From positions 62,001-126,000 of the forward strand of contig VXSP01000031.1 of NCBI GenBank assembly GCA_009837885.1: DNA of 64,000 bases, in the 5' to 3' direction. Positions 25,293 to 32,855 of this stretch are shown piece after piece. Within the stretch, counting starts at the first letter, position 1. Every line of letters starts with the position of its first letter. This DNA comes from Holophagales bacterium (lineage in GTDB: Bacteria > Acidobacteriota > Thermoanaerobaculia > Multivoradales > Multivoraceae). Position numbers and translations under genes: made by a program. The notes beneath the pieces were generated by a model. The model was not told the DNA's origin, did no database searches, and saw only the letters and a program-made list of their open reading frames with translations.

Positions 25293-25707
25293 AGGCTGGC
25301 CGAGAATCTCGACCTCCCTCTTCTACGACGACGCGGCGGCCGCGATCGACTGGCTGGTCCGCGCCTTCGGCTTCGAGGTCCAGGAACGGGTCGAGGACGA
25401 ACAGGGACGCATCGTCCATTCGCAGCTCGTCCTGGACGGCGGCCTCATCATGGTCGGGCAGACCCGTCTGCAGCCGGACCGGGAGTACCAGCAGTCTCCG
25501 CGGACAGTCGGCGGCGTGAACACGCAGTCGCTGGCCGTGTACGTCGACGACGCCGACGCGCACTGCGAGCGGGCGCGGGCGGCGGGCGCAGTCATCACGA
25601 TGGAGCCGGCGACCCAGGACTATGGCGAGGGGTACTGGGTCGACCGGAGCTACGGAGCCCTGGACCTGGAGGGACACCACTGGTGGTTCCTCCAGCGGCT
25701 GCGCTGA
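25276..25707 (+). CDS. VOC-family (glyoxalase/bleomycin resistance-like) protein
   Basis: A 143-residue protein in the PhnB/YdcH-like branch: ISTSLFYDDAAAAIDWLVRAFGFEVQERV, then SLAVYVDDADAHCERARAAGAVITMEP and YGERGYW-like GEGYWVDRSYGALDLEGHHWWF. Two beta-alpha-beta-beta-beta units are visible. It starts within the end of the ABC ATPase gene (17-base overlap), with CAGGAG about 8 bases before the ATG. Substrate unknown, and the metal-binding residues are not certain. Confidence 0.85.
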   Translation: MKNPPEGWPRISTSLFYDDAAAAIDWLVRAFGFEVQERVEDEQGRIVHSQLVLDGGLIMVGQTRLQPDREYQQSPRTVGGVNTQSLAVYVDDADAHCERARAAGAVITMEPATQDYGEGYWVDRSYGALDLEGHHWWFLQRLR

Positions 25708-25716
25708 GCGCGCCCG

Positions 25717-26877
25717 TCACTCGTCCTCGACGCCTTCGTTCAGGATCTTCAGGTAGCCGCCGTACACGTAGACCCGGTTTCGCGCAAAGCCGGTGATCTC
25801 CCGGACGATGCCTGCCCGTTCCAGGAGCCTCAGCGCAGACGAAACGGCCGGGAACGAGAGGCCGGTGCGCTTGCACGTCTCGGGAATGGACAGAATCGGT
25901 CGTTCCTGAAGGGCTTCAAGGACCCGGAGTGCTGAACCAGCACGACGGCCTTCGGTCGCGATGCGTTGACGGTCCGAAGAGAAACGCTCCGTGAGAAGAA
26001 CGACCGTGGCTGCAGCGTTCTCGGCGGTCTCCTGCACACCCTCAAGGAAGAATGCCAGCCACGCCTCCCAATCACCGGTCTGCCGAACACCGTTGAGGAG
26101 TTCGTAGTAGCGCTCCCGATGGCGTTTGAAGTACACACTGAGATACAGGAGCGGCTCGCGCAACAGGCCTGCCTCACACAGCAACAGGGTGATGAGGAGC
26201 CGACCGACACGGCCGTTGCCGTCGAGGAACGGGTGGATCGTCTCGAACTGAACGTGCGCCAGGCCGGCACGCACAAGGGTGGGCAGGCCATCGTCGTCGG
26301 CGTGCAGGAAGCGTTCAAGGTCGCCCATACAGTCCGGCACTACAAGGTGCGGCGGCGGGACGAAGACCGCGTTTCCGGGTCTCGTGCCGCCGATCCAGTT
26401 CTGGGAGCGGCGGAATTCTCCCGGTTCCTTGCTGGCGCCACGGCCAGCGGACAGCAGAATCCGGTGCAACTCTCGGATCAGCCGATTCGAGAGCGGGAAG
26501 TTCTCGCCCAGCCGTCTCAGGCCATGCTCGAGGGCCGCTACGTAGCGAGAGACCTCGACCGCGTCGTCACGCGGCACACCCGGAGCTTGGTCAAGCTCGA
26601 ACAACAGGAGATCGGAAAGCGAAGACTGTGTACCCTCGATCTGGGAGGAGAGCACCGCCTCCTTGCGGACGTACGAGTACACGAAGAGCGCCGGTTCCAG
26701 GAGTTGATTGGCTCCCTCCAGCCGCCCCAAGGCGAGACTGGCAGCCTCTAAAGAACGCAGAAGAGGGCCTTGCAGATTCAGCGGCGGCTTCGGCGGCAAC
26801 GGTGCCGGTATGAACGCACGCACCCGCTCGCCGCCTGCAGCGGTAGCCTCGTAGCGACCCGGCATTGCACGTCTCAT
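25717..26877 (-). CDS. Fic-family AMP-transferase with N-terminal inhibitory helix and C-terminal winged helix
   Basis: A 386-residue class II Fic protein. The inhibitory motif S/T-xxx-E-G/N is SSQIEG at residues 77-82. The catalytic motif HPFLDGNGRVGR begins at His215. A flap-like segment GNAVFVPPP precedes it. The last 70 residues (IPETCKRTGLSFPAVSSALRLLERAGIVREITG) form a winged helix, as in Fic proteins with a DNA-binding tail. It transfers AMP to a Thr or Tyr of a target protein and is self-inhibited through E81. ATG 26865 is an alternative start. The upstream 347 bases contain the inverted repeats at 26956-27090. Confidence 0.9.
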   Translation of the reverse strand: MRRAMPGRYEATAAGGERVRAFIPAPLPPKPPLNLQGPLLRSLEAASLALGRLEGANQLLEPALFVYSYVRKEAVLSSQIEGTQSSLSDLLLFELDQAPGVPRDDAVEVSRYVAALEHGLRRLGENFPLSNRLIRELHRILLSAGRGASKEPGEFRRSQNWIGGTRPGNAVFVPPPHLVVPDCMGDLERFLHADDDGLPTLVRAGLAHVQFETIHPFLDGNGRVGRLLITLLLCEAGLLREPLLYLSVYFKRHRERYYELLNGVRQTGDWEAWLAFFLEGVQETAENAAATVVLLTERFSSDRQRIATEGRRAGSALRVLEALQERPILSIPETCKRTGLSFPAVSSALRLLERAGIVREITGFARNRVYVYGGYLKILNEGVEDE

Positions 26878-26955
26878 CGATGCACCCCGCCCCCTTCGTA
26901 TGAAGAGTTAGGATGAAAGTCTTATCACGGCGCAGGGACTCCGGTCCTTATGCAG

Positions 26956-27090
26956 GAACCCTGAATAGGCGGGGCCGGGAACAGTTGCCTGCCTCGCTCC
27001 AATTGATCCAGCAGTGCACCAGCGCCCCGAACGGCCGACGCTCTCCGTGTGCACGAACTCTGAATAGGAGCTCGGCCTATTCAGAGTTCG
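26956..27090. repeat. Short element bounded by inverted repeats in the Fic-imuA intergenic region
   Basis: CGAACTCTGAATAGG at 27054-27068 and its exact complement CCTATTCAGAGTTCG at 27076-27090 form a 15-base perfect inverted repeat around 7 bases. A third half-site, GAACCCTGAATAGG (26956-26969), matches the left arm at 13 of 14 positions. The outer copies thus bound a 135-base segment. No T-tract, transposase or obvious target duplication is seen. The rest of the 347-base gap 26878-27224 holds no gene I can support. Confidence 0.6.
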
Positions 27091-27160
27091 CGCCGAAATC
27101 TTAGTACGACACCCCGAGGCTTGCGGCCTCCGGCGACGCGAGAGTCCTTCCCGTTTACGC

Positions 27161-27175
27161 CTTAGTTGCGCTAAG
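27161..27175. promoter_or_regulatory. Short palindrome upstream of imuA, possible damage-response operator
   Basis: CTTAGTTGCGCTAAG has 5-base inverted arms around TTGCG, 50 bases before the imuA GTG. ImuA-ImuB-DnaE2 cassettes are usually under LexA control, and LexA sites vary between phyla. The same sequence is not obvious ahead of dnaE2, so this assignment is weak. Confidence 0.25.
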
Positions 27176-27224
27176 ATGCTCTCTTCCCACTTCTTCGACT
27201 TCTCTCGTTCCGCTCCACGGCGCC

Positions 27225-28058
27225 GTGACTTCCCTGCCCGCAGCTCTCACCGACTCGCAGTGGCCGCGGTCCCTGGTGCGCCAGATCCGGTGCGGACGGG
27301 ATCTGGTGAGCGGCGACGACCCGGCCGGAATCCATGAAGGGGACACCGACGTCTTCGCCACGCGGCTTGCGGACGTCGACCGCCTGCTGGACGGCGGCAT
27401 CCGCCGCGGGCAGACGATCGAGCTGGTCGGTCCCCGGAGCAGCGGCCGCTTCTCCCTGGTGCTGGAACTGCTGGCCGGCGCCACCGAAAGCGGTGAATCG
27501 GCGGCGCTGGTCGATCTGGGGGACCACTTCGACCCGCAAACGGCGGCGCGCGCCGGAGTCGACCTCGAGCGACTGCTCTGGGCGCGGCCCAAGCGGCTCA
27601 AGCAGGCGCTGGGCAGCGCCGAGGTGCTGATCGGCGGTGGCTTCCCCCTGGTCGTGCTCGACCTCGGTCTGCCGCCGGTCCCCGGCGGCCGCGGCAAGGA
27701 ATCGGCGTGGCTGCGGCTGCGGCGCGCGGCGGACGACCATCAGGCGGCGCTGCTGATCGCCGCGCCGTACCGCGCCGGCGGCACGGCGCCGCAGAAGGTC
27801 CTCGGTCTCGGGTCGCGAACATCGCCGGTCCGCGCTCTCTGGGCGCGGGCCGCACCGAGGAGCCCGCGCTTGCTCGACGGGCTCGCAACCCGGCTCGAAC
27901 TCGCCAAGTCGCGTGGCGAGCGGCCGGGTGCCGCGGCCGAAGTCGAGCTGCGCGTGCTCGCAAGCAGCCTGCGGCATCCCCTGCCCAGCGCGCCGCCCCG
28001 TCGGACGGAGAACCGCCGCGCCAATTCTCACGTCGAGGTCCTGCGCCGTGCCGGCTGA
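27225..28058 (+). CDS. imuA: ImuA-like RecA-fold protein of the mutasome
   Basis: A 277-residue RecA-related protein. The fold starts at DVDRLLDGGIRRGQTIELVGPRSSGRFSLVLELLAG. The P-loop position reads GPRSSGRFS, with Arg where ATPases carry Lys, so ATP hydrolysis is doubtful. AALVDLGDHFDP and LVVLDLGLPP fill the next strands. It sits immediately ahead of imuB. In other bacteria ImuA bridges ImuB and the error-prone polymerase DnaE2 during damage-induced mutagenesis. GTG start with no clear Shine-Dalgarno. The C-terminus is basic and probably disordered. Confidence 0.75.
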   Translation: MTSLPAALTDSQWPRSLVRQIRCGRDLVSGDDPAGIHEGDTDVFATRLADVDRLLDGGIRRGQTIELVGPRSSGRFSLVLELLAGATESGESAALVDLGDHFDPQTAARAGVDLERLLWARPKRLKQALGSAEVLIGGGFPLVVLDLGLPPVPGGRGKESAWLRLRRAADDHQAALLIAAPYRAGGTAPQKVLGLGSRTSPVRALWARAAPRSPRLLDGLATRLELAKSRGERPGAAAEVELRVLASSLRHPLPSAPPRRTENRRANSHVEVLRRAG

Positions 28059-28069
28059 ACGCCGGAGAT

Positions 28070-28178
28070 CCCGCATCGCCTGCATGAAGGCGGCTTCTGA
28101 GGGTCACAGCCCTCTCGCCGCCCGCGGCCGCGGATCGCAACATGCCGGGTAAGCGAAAGGCCCGCATCGCCTGCATGA
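28070..28178 (+). repeat. Direct repeat at the imuA-imuB junction
   Basis: CCCGCATCGCCTGCATGA occurs at 28070-28087 and again at 28161-28178, each followed by RGGCGGC (one mismatch). The second copy encodes the start of ImuB (RIACMRAA), and the first encodes a similar RIACMKAA in a frame that ends at 28152. Confidence 0.8.
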
Positions 28179-29788
28179 GGGCGGCCCTCTTTCCACTGGC
28201 CGCCTACCTGCGGGGAGCTCCCGAACTCGCCCGCGAGGCGGTCGTGGTCCACGAAGGTCCGTCGGCGCGGATCGTCGCCGCCTCCCGGCTGGCGCGACGA
28301 GCCGGAGTGCGGCCGGGGCTGACCGTGGCCCAGGCCCGGAACATCGAATCCGGTCTGGTCTCTCGCACCCGCGATCCCGAGCGCGAGCACACCGCGCAGG
28401 AGGTGCTGCTCGAGATCGCCGGCGCCTTCTCGCCCCGGGTCGAGGATGGCGGCGAGGGCATGGTCTACCTCGATCTGGGCGGCATCAGTCCGGCATCCGC
28501 CGGGAACGGCGCCAGGAAACGGGGCAAGACCGCCGCCGACACGTTGCTGCCCCCAAGCGCCGGCAACGACGAGCACAGCCTCGGCCAGTCGATCATGCGG
28601 GACATGGACGCCGCCGGCCTCCCCGGCCGGGTCGGCATCGCCGGCAGCAAGCTGGCAGCGAGGGCAGCGGCCGCCCTGCCGCGGTCGCCGAACGTCGTGG
28701 CGCCCCGCGGCGAGGCTCGTTTTCTGGCGCCGTTGCCGCTCAAGTCCCTGTTCGAGGGCGGCAGCCGCGACCCCAGCCCGGCGCAGGACGGCGACGACCA
28801 GGAAATCCTCCACACGCTGAAGCTCTGGGGACTGCGCACGGTCGGCGACCTGGCCGGTCTGCCGGCCGCCGAGGTCCACAGCCGCCTCGGCGAGCGTGGC
28901 GCGGCGCTCCACGCCGCCGCCCGGGGTGTCGATCCGGAGCCGCTCACTCCCCGTCCGCCGCCGCCCACCTTCCGCGAATCGCAGACCTTCGAGTGGCCGA
29001 TCGACAACCTGGAGCCGTTCCTGTTCGTAGCCCGCGGCGCCGTCTCCCGGCTGGCGGCCCGGCTCGACGCCCGGGGCATGGGCTGCAAGCGGCTCGAACT
29101 GTCGCTCAAGGTCGAGCCCGAGGGCCTCCATGAACTGGCCATCGAGCTGCCGGCGCCCACCCGCGAGGCGCGGACGCTGCTGTCGCTGATCCGTCTTCAC
29201 CTGGAGGCCGAGCCGCCGCGAGCCCCGATCACGTCCATGCAACTGCTCGCCCATCCCGACGTTCCGCGCCAGGCGCAACTCAGCCTGCTCGGACCGGCCG
29301 CCCTGTCGCCCGACCGCCTGGCCGCCGTCACCGCGCGACTGCTCGCCCTGCTCGGCCCGAACCGCGTCGGCTCGCCGCGCACACGGAACGGCCACCTGCC
29401 GGAGCGTTTCCGCCTGGCCGACTACGACCCGCCCCCGCCGCCGCGGATCCGGCTCGAACCGAGGCCGGGGCGCGGCATGCTGGCGGTCCGCACCCTGCGG
29501 CCGCCGGTCGAGGTCGAGGTGCTGACCGCGGAGAGCGAAGAGACGGATCGCGTCGCGCCCTGCCCCGCACCGCGACAGATCAATCCGCTACCGACCGAGG
29601 ACCGCCACGTCCGCATCGAGGGCGCCGTCCGCACCGCCGCCGGACCCTGGGAAATCGAGGAGGGCTGGTGGCGGGAAGCGCCGGCACTGCGGGACTACTG
29701 GGACGTGGAACTGCGGAACGGCGCGGTGTGCCGGATCTATCGGGACCGGACATCGGAGCGCTGGTACGCGGACGGGGTGTACGACTGA
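28142..29788 (+). CDS. imuB: ImuB, inactive Y-family polymerase of the mutasome
   Basis: A 548-residue DNA polymerase Y-like protein. The first strand reads RIACMRAALFPLAAYLRGAPELAREAVVVHEG, where active Y-polymerases carry Asp and Phe-Phe, and the second catalytic site is YLDLGG instead of SxDE. It should therefore be catalytically dead, as ImuB proteins are. The helix-hairpin-helix region LKLWGLRTVGDLAGLPAAEVHSRLG and the little-finger region follow, and the C-terminal tail (GPWEIEEGWWREAPALRDYWDVELRNGAVCRIYRD) is the usual ImuB end. An insert near residues 118-142 (SPASAGNGARKRGKTAADTL) is unusual. It recruits DnaE2 to the beta clamp. Confidence 0.9.
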   Translation: MPGKRKARIACMRAALFPLAAYLRGAPELAREAVVVHEGPSARIVAASRLARRAGVRPGLTVAQARNIESGLVSRTRDPEREHTAQEVLLEIAGAFSPRVEDGGEGMVYLDLGGISPASAGNGARKRGKTAADTLLPPSAGNDEHSLGQSIMRDMDAAGLPGRVGIAGSKLAARAAAALPRSPNVVAPRGEARFLAPLPLKSLFEGGSRDPSPAQDGDDQEILHTLKLWGLRTVGDLAGLPAAEVHSRLGERGAALHAAARGVDPEPLTPRPPPPTFRESQTFEWPIDNLEPFLFVARGAVSRLAARLDARGMGCKRLELSLKVEPEGLHELAIELPAPTREARTLLSLIRLHLEAEPPRAPITSMQLLAHPDVPRQAQLSLLGPAALSPDRLAAVTARLLALLGPNRVGSPRTRNGHLPERFRLADYDPPPPPRIRLEPRPGRGMLAVRTLRPPVEVEVLTAESEETDRVAPCPAPRQINPLPTEDRHVRIEGAVRTAAGPWEIEEGWWREAPALRDYWDVELRNGAVCRIYRDRTSERWYADGVYD

Positions 29789-29794
29789 GGAGGT

Positions 29795-30166
29795 TTAGAC
29801 CGCATTCGCGCCCGCAATCACCTGCTCCGCCACCACCCGGCCGCCGATCAGGTGCTCCTGGATGATCCGTTCCAGGACCTCGGGCGTGCAGCCCCAGTAC
29901 CAGACGCCCTCCGGGTAGACGACCGCGACCGGACCCGCGTCGCAGATCCGCAGGCAGTTCGCCTTGGTTCGCATCACCGTGCCGAACTCGGTGAGCCCCA
30001 GCTCCAGCAAGCGGCGCTTGAGGTAGTCCCAGGACTCGAGCGACAGCTCCCGGTCGCAGCACTTCGGCTTCGTCTGGTCGCAGCACAAGAAGATGTGCCG
30101 CTGCACGTTGGCGATGCCGATGGCCTCCGCCTTGCGCCGGGCGCGGTCGAGGGCTTCAGGGTCCAT
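29795..30166 (-). CDS. [2Fe-2S] ferredoxin of the thioredoxin-like fold
   Basis: A 123-residue protein. [15 protein letters not shown] and [29 protein letters not shown] give the Cys spacing of thioredoxin-fold [2Fe-2S] ferredoxins. It ends [19 protein letters not shown], the usual last helix. It converges on imuB with 6 bases between stops and is divergent from the VOC gene across 42 bases. Electron partner unknown. Confidence 0.88.
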   Translation of the reverse strand: MDPEALDRARRKAEAIGIANVQRHIFLCCDQTKPKCCDRELSLESWDYLKRRLLELGLTEFGTVMRTKANCLRICDAGPVAVVYPEGVWYWGCTPEVLERIIQEHLIGGRVVAEQVIAGANAV

Positions 30167-30208
30167 GGCGGCGATGATTCCACGACCTCGGTCGATAGGC
30201 TGTGCTCC

Positions 30209-30583
30209 ATGAAGCTCTACGAAGCCGCCTACCCGTTTCAGGAAGACGTGCTGGCCCTGCCGGTTGAGGATCTCGACGCCACGGCACAGTGGTACGCGGA
30301 CGCCTTCGGGCTGCACGAGGTCGAACGCCGCGAAGAGCCCGTGCCAACGGTGATCCTCGAGCGCGACGGCGTCCGCATCGGCTTCGCGATCAACGGCGGC
30401 GACGCCAGCATGGACGGCGCGGCGATCCTGGTCACCGACATCAAGGCGGCTCGGGCCGAGCTGAAGAGCAACGGCGTGAAGGTCAAGAACTGGCGCATCG
30501 ACAAGCGCGACGGCAAGAAGTTCCGCGTCTTCTTCGTCGTGGCGCCGGACGGGCTTTGTTACTACTTCCATCAGCAGGTCTGA
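30209..30583 (+). CDS. VOC-family (glyoxalase-like) protein
   Basis: A 124-residue single VOC unit pair: [65 protein letters not shown] and [19 protein letters not shown]. The start ATG 30209 gives the family N-terminus. It shares a short divergent promoter region with the ferredoxin gene. Not obviously an enzyme with a known substrate. Confidence 0.82.
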   Translation: MKLYEAAYPFQEDVLALPVEDLDATAQWYADAFGLHEVERREEPVPTVILERDGVRIGFAINGGDASMDGAAILVTDIKAARAELKSNGVKVKNWRIDKRDGKKFRVFFVVAPDGLCYYFHQQV

Positions 30584-30601
30584 ACGGCAGCTAGCTGGAG
30601 C

Positions 30602-32308
30602 ATGACTCGTTCCCACAGCCGGCCCGCGGCCATCGTCGCGCTCTTGCTGACCGCCCCGCTGCCCGCCGTCGCCCAGGACTTCGCCGAGCTTCTGGAGATC
30701 CGGCGCGTCAAGGAGACGCTCGATCTCAGCCGGGTGCCGGAGCCTGATCTGAGCCAGGTTCCGGCGGTCGACGCCCAACGGCTTCGGGACTATCGGACGC
30801 TCACGGCCGGCGCCCTCCAGCATGCCGCCGAGCCCATGCAGGCGCAGTTGGCGGCGAACACCTTCGGCGATCTCTGCGCGCGCTACCTGCACTACGCGTT
30901 GCACGACGCGGCAGCGGTCTGCCTGGACCAGCTCAGGGAGCTGGCGCCCGCCGATTTCCAGTGGGCCTACTTCAAACTGCTGTTGCAAATCGCTTCCGGA
31001 AACCTCGAAGGGGCGGTAGCAGCCGCTGAGGAGGCGCTGGCCATCCGGCCGGACGATCCGTCGACGCTCATCCGCCTCGGCGAACTCCAGGTGGCTGCCG
31101 GCGACATCGACGCTGCCGAAGCCGCCTACGAGGCGGCGATCGAGGCCTACCCGGAGAGCGCCACGGCCCGCGTCGGGCTCGGCTACATCGCCCTGGAGCG
31201 GGACGACCCGGCGAAGGCGCTCCAGATCTTCCAGGAAGTCGCCGCCTCCCAGCCCGAAGGCAGCGAGGCGAATCACCACGTCGGTCTCGCCTATCGCGCC
31301 CTGGGCGACGCCGACCGGGCCGCCGAGGCGTGGCGGCTGAACCAGGACGTCCTGATCCCGATGTACGACCCGCTGCTCGAACGGCTGCGGCCGCTCGAGG
31401 AGGACGTGACCCTGCCGCTCGATCGAGCCGTCGCCGCGGCCGCGGAGGGCGACTACGAGCGGGCGATCCGGCTGTACGAGGAGATTCTGGAAGCGGACGA
31501 GACGGACGAAGAGGTTCACTTCCGCCTGGCCGGTTCGCTGCTCCTGGTCGGCGAGGACGAGCGCGCGGAACGGCACCTGCGCCGGACGATCGCGCTCAAC
31601 CCGGAACACGGTCCGGCCCACTACGCGCTCGCGATGTTCCTGAACCGCGCCGGCCGCCGAACGGAGAGCGCCGTCCACCTGGAGCGGGCAGCCGACCTCA
31701 TGCCGGAGAACCTGCCCTGGCGGCTCCAGCGGGCCCAGATGCGGGCCGGCGCCGGGGATGCGGCCGGCGCCATCTCCGAGCTAGAGCGGATCGTCGCTCA
31801 GGACCCCGCGATGATCGAGGCGCGCCGAACTCTCGCCGCCCTGTTGATCGGCTCAGGACGGGCGGAAGCGGCCGCGGACCAGCTTCAGGCCCTCGTCGCG
31901 CTGACGCCGGATGACCTTCAGGCGCGGTTCAATCTGGGCTTGATCCTCTTCGAGACCGGCCGCTACGCCGAGGCGCGCCGAGCCCTCGACGACACGCTGG
32001 GCCGCTTTCCCGGCGATGTCGCCACCCGTCACCTGCTCGCCCGCCTCCTCGCGGTCAGCCCCGAGGAGGGAGTGCGGGACGGCGCTCGCGCGGTCGAGCT
32101 GGCGCAGTCCGTCGTCGACGAGCAGCCGGCGCTCGACCACCTGGAAACCCTGGCCATGGCTCTGGCCGAGGCCGGTCGGTTCGACGACGCAGTCACCTGG
32201 CAGCAGCGGGCGCTGGAAGCGGAGCGTCAGACTGCCGGCGGCAATTCGCCGCAACGGCTCGACCGGCTGGCGCTCTACCAGGCCCGCCAGCCGCTACGGG
32301 CGCCCTGA
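30602..32308 (+). CDS. Exported tetratricopeptide-repeat protein
   Basis: A 568-residue protein with a signal peptide ([15 protein letters not shown]) and about ten TPR units from residue 120 onward, for example [36 protein letters not shown] and [36 protein letters not shown]. It is a periplasmic protein-protein scaffold. TPR proteins of this kind often accompany the FG-GAP/UnbV proteins further on. GGAG precedes ATG 30602 by 5 bases. It stands between the two halves of the mutasome locus. Confidence 0.85.
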   Translation: MTRSHSRPAAIVALLLTAPLPAVAQDFAELLEIRRVKETLDLSRVPEPDLSQVPAVDAQRLRDYRTLTAGALQHAAEPMQAQLAANTFGDLCARYLHYALHDAAAVCLDQLRELAPADFQWAYFKLLLQIASGNLEGAVAAAEEALAIRPDDPSTLIRLGELQVAAGDIDAAEAAYEAAIEAYPESATARVGLGYIALERDDPAKALQIFQEVAASQPEGSEANHHVGLAYRALGDADRAAEAWRLNQDVLIPMYDPLLERLRPLEEDVTLPLDRAVAAAAEGDYERAIRLYEEILEADETDEEVHFRLAGSLLLVGEDERAERHLRRTIALNPEHGPAHYALAMFLNRAGRRTESAVHLERAADLMPENLPWRLQRAQMRAGAGDAAGAISELERIVAQDPAMIEARRTLAALLIGSGRAEAAADQLQALVALTPDDLQARFNLGLILFETGRYAEARRALDDTLGRFPGDVATRHLLARLLAVSPEEGVRDGARAVELAQSVVDEQPALDHLETLAMALAEAGRFDDAVTWQQRALEAERQTAGGNSPQRLDRLALYQARQPLRAP

Positions 32309-32320
32309 CGGCCCAGCGGA

Positions 32321-32391
32321 GCCGGCCTCACGGCCGGCGCATCTTTCTGGCCGCCTTTGGCGGCAGCGGGTCAGACGACCCGCGCACCCAG
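32321..32391 (-). repeat. Stem-loop cluster including CTGGGTGCGC repeat, copy 4
   Basis: Three hairpins in 70 bases: GCCGGCC-TCAC-GGCCGGC (32321-32338), GGCCGCC-TTT-GGCGGC (about 32349-32364) and GCGGGTC-AGAC-GACCCGC (32366-32383), the last followed by GCGCACCCAG, the complement of CTGGGTGCGC. They lie between the convergent TPR and GYD genes and may also act as a bidirectional terminator. Confidence 0.65.
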
Positions 32392-32404
32392 CTCCGGCTC
32401 GGGT

Positions 32405-32725
32405 TCAGGCGCCGGGCGCGCGGTAGGGCACGCTCTTCGCCACCGCGCCGTCGATCTCCTCCGGCGTCATCAGGACGCGCATCGTCACCTTGATGCCGCC
32501 GCCGGCATTCAGGGTCATTGAGACCGCGACCGCGGTCTCGTTGTCCGGAAGGTCGACGATCATCAGCAGGTCGGCGCCACCGAACGCGTAGTAGATGGCC
32601 TCCACCGTGCCGCCCGCGCCCTCCACGGTCGCGCTGAGCGCCTTCCGCCGACGGCTGCCGCCTTCCTGGATCAGGCCCTGGACGCCGGTGTGAGTGTAGT
32701 TCGCCTCAATCAGATACTTCGCCAC
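32405..32725 (-). CDS. GYD-domain protein
   Basis: A 106-residue GYD protein: MAKYLIEANYTHTGVQGLIQEGGSRRRKAL, then GGTVEAIYYAFGGADLLMIVDLPDNETAVAVSMTLNAGGG. This is a dimeric alpha-beta barrel-like fold of unknown function. AAAAGGAG lies about 4 bases before the ATG. It is divergent from dnaE2 across 130 bases that contain TTTTGGCGAAAACGCC, a candidate regulatory palindrome. Confidence 0.9.
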   Translation of the reverse strand: MAKYLIEANYTHTGVQGLIQEGGSRRRKALSATVEGAGGTVEAIYYAFGGADLLMIVDLPDNETAVAVSMTLNAGGGIKVTMRVLMTPEEIDGAVAKSVPYRAPGA

Positions 32726-32855
32726 TTTCGCATCTCCTTTTCCTCAACGGCGTGATCTTTTGGCGAAAACGCCGTACCGGGTCATGTTGCCACAGCGCGG
32801 GCAGATGTGCCTCCACTATCTTGCTTTCCGTTACCGCCTGATTTACGCTTCACGG

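Noticed and set aside
32726..32855. LexA box shared by imuA and dnaE2
   Set aside because: TTTTGGCGAAAACGCC before dnaE2 and CTTAGTTGCGCTAAG before imuA are different sequences. No common operator could be identified by eye.
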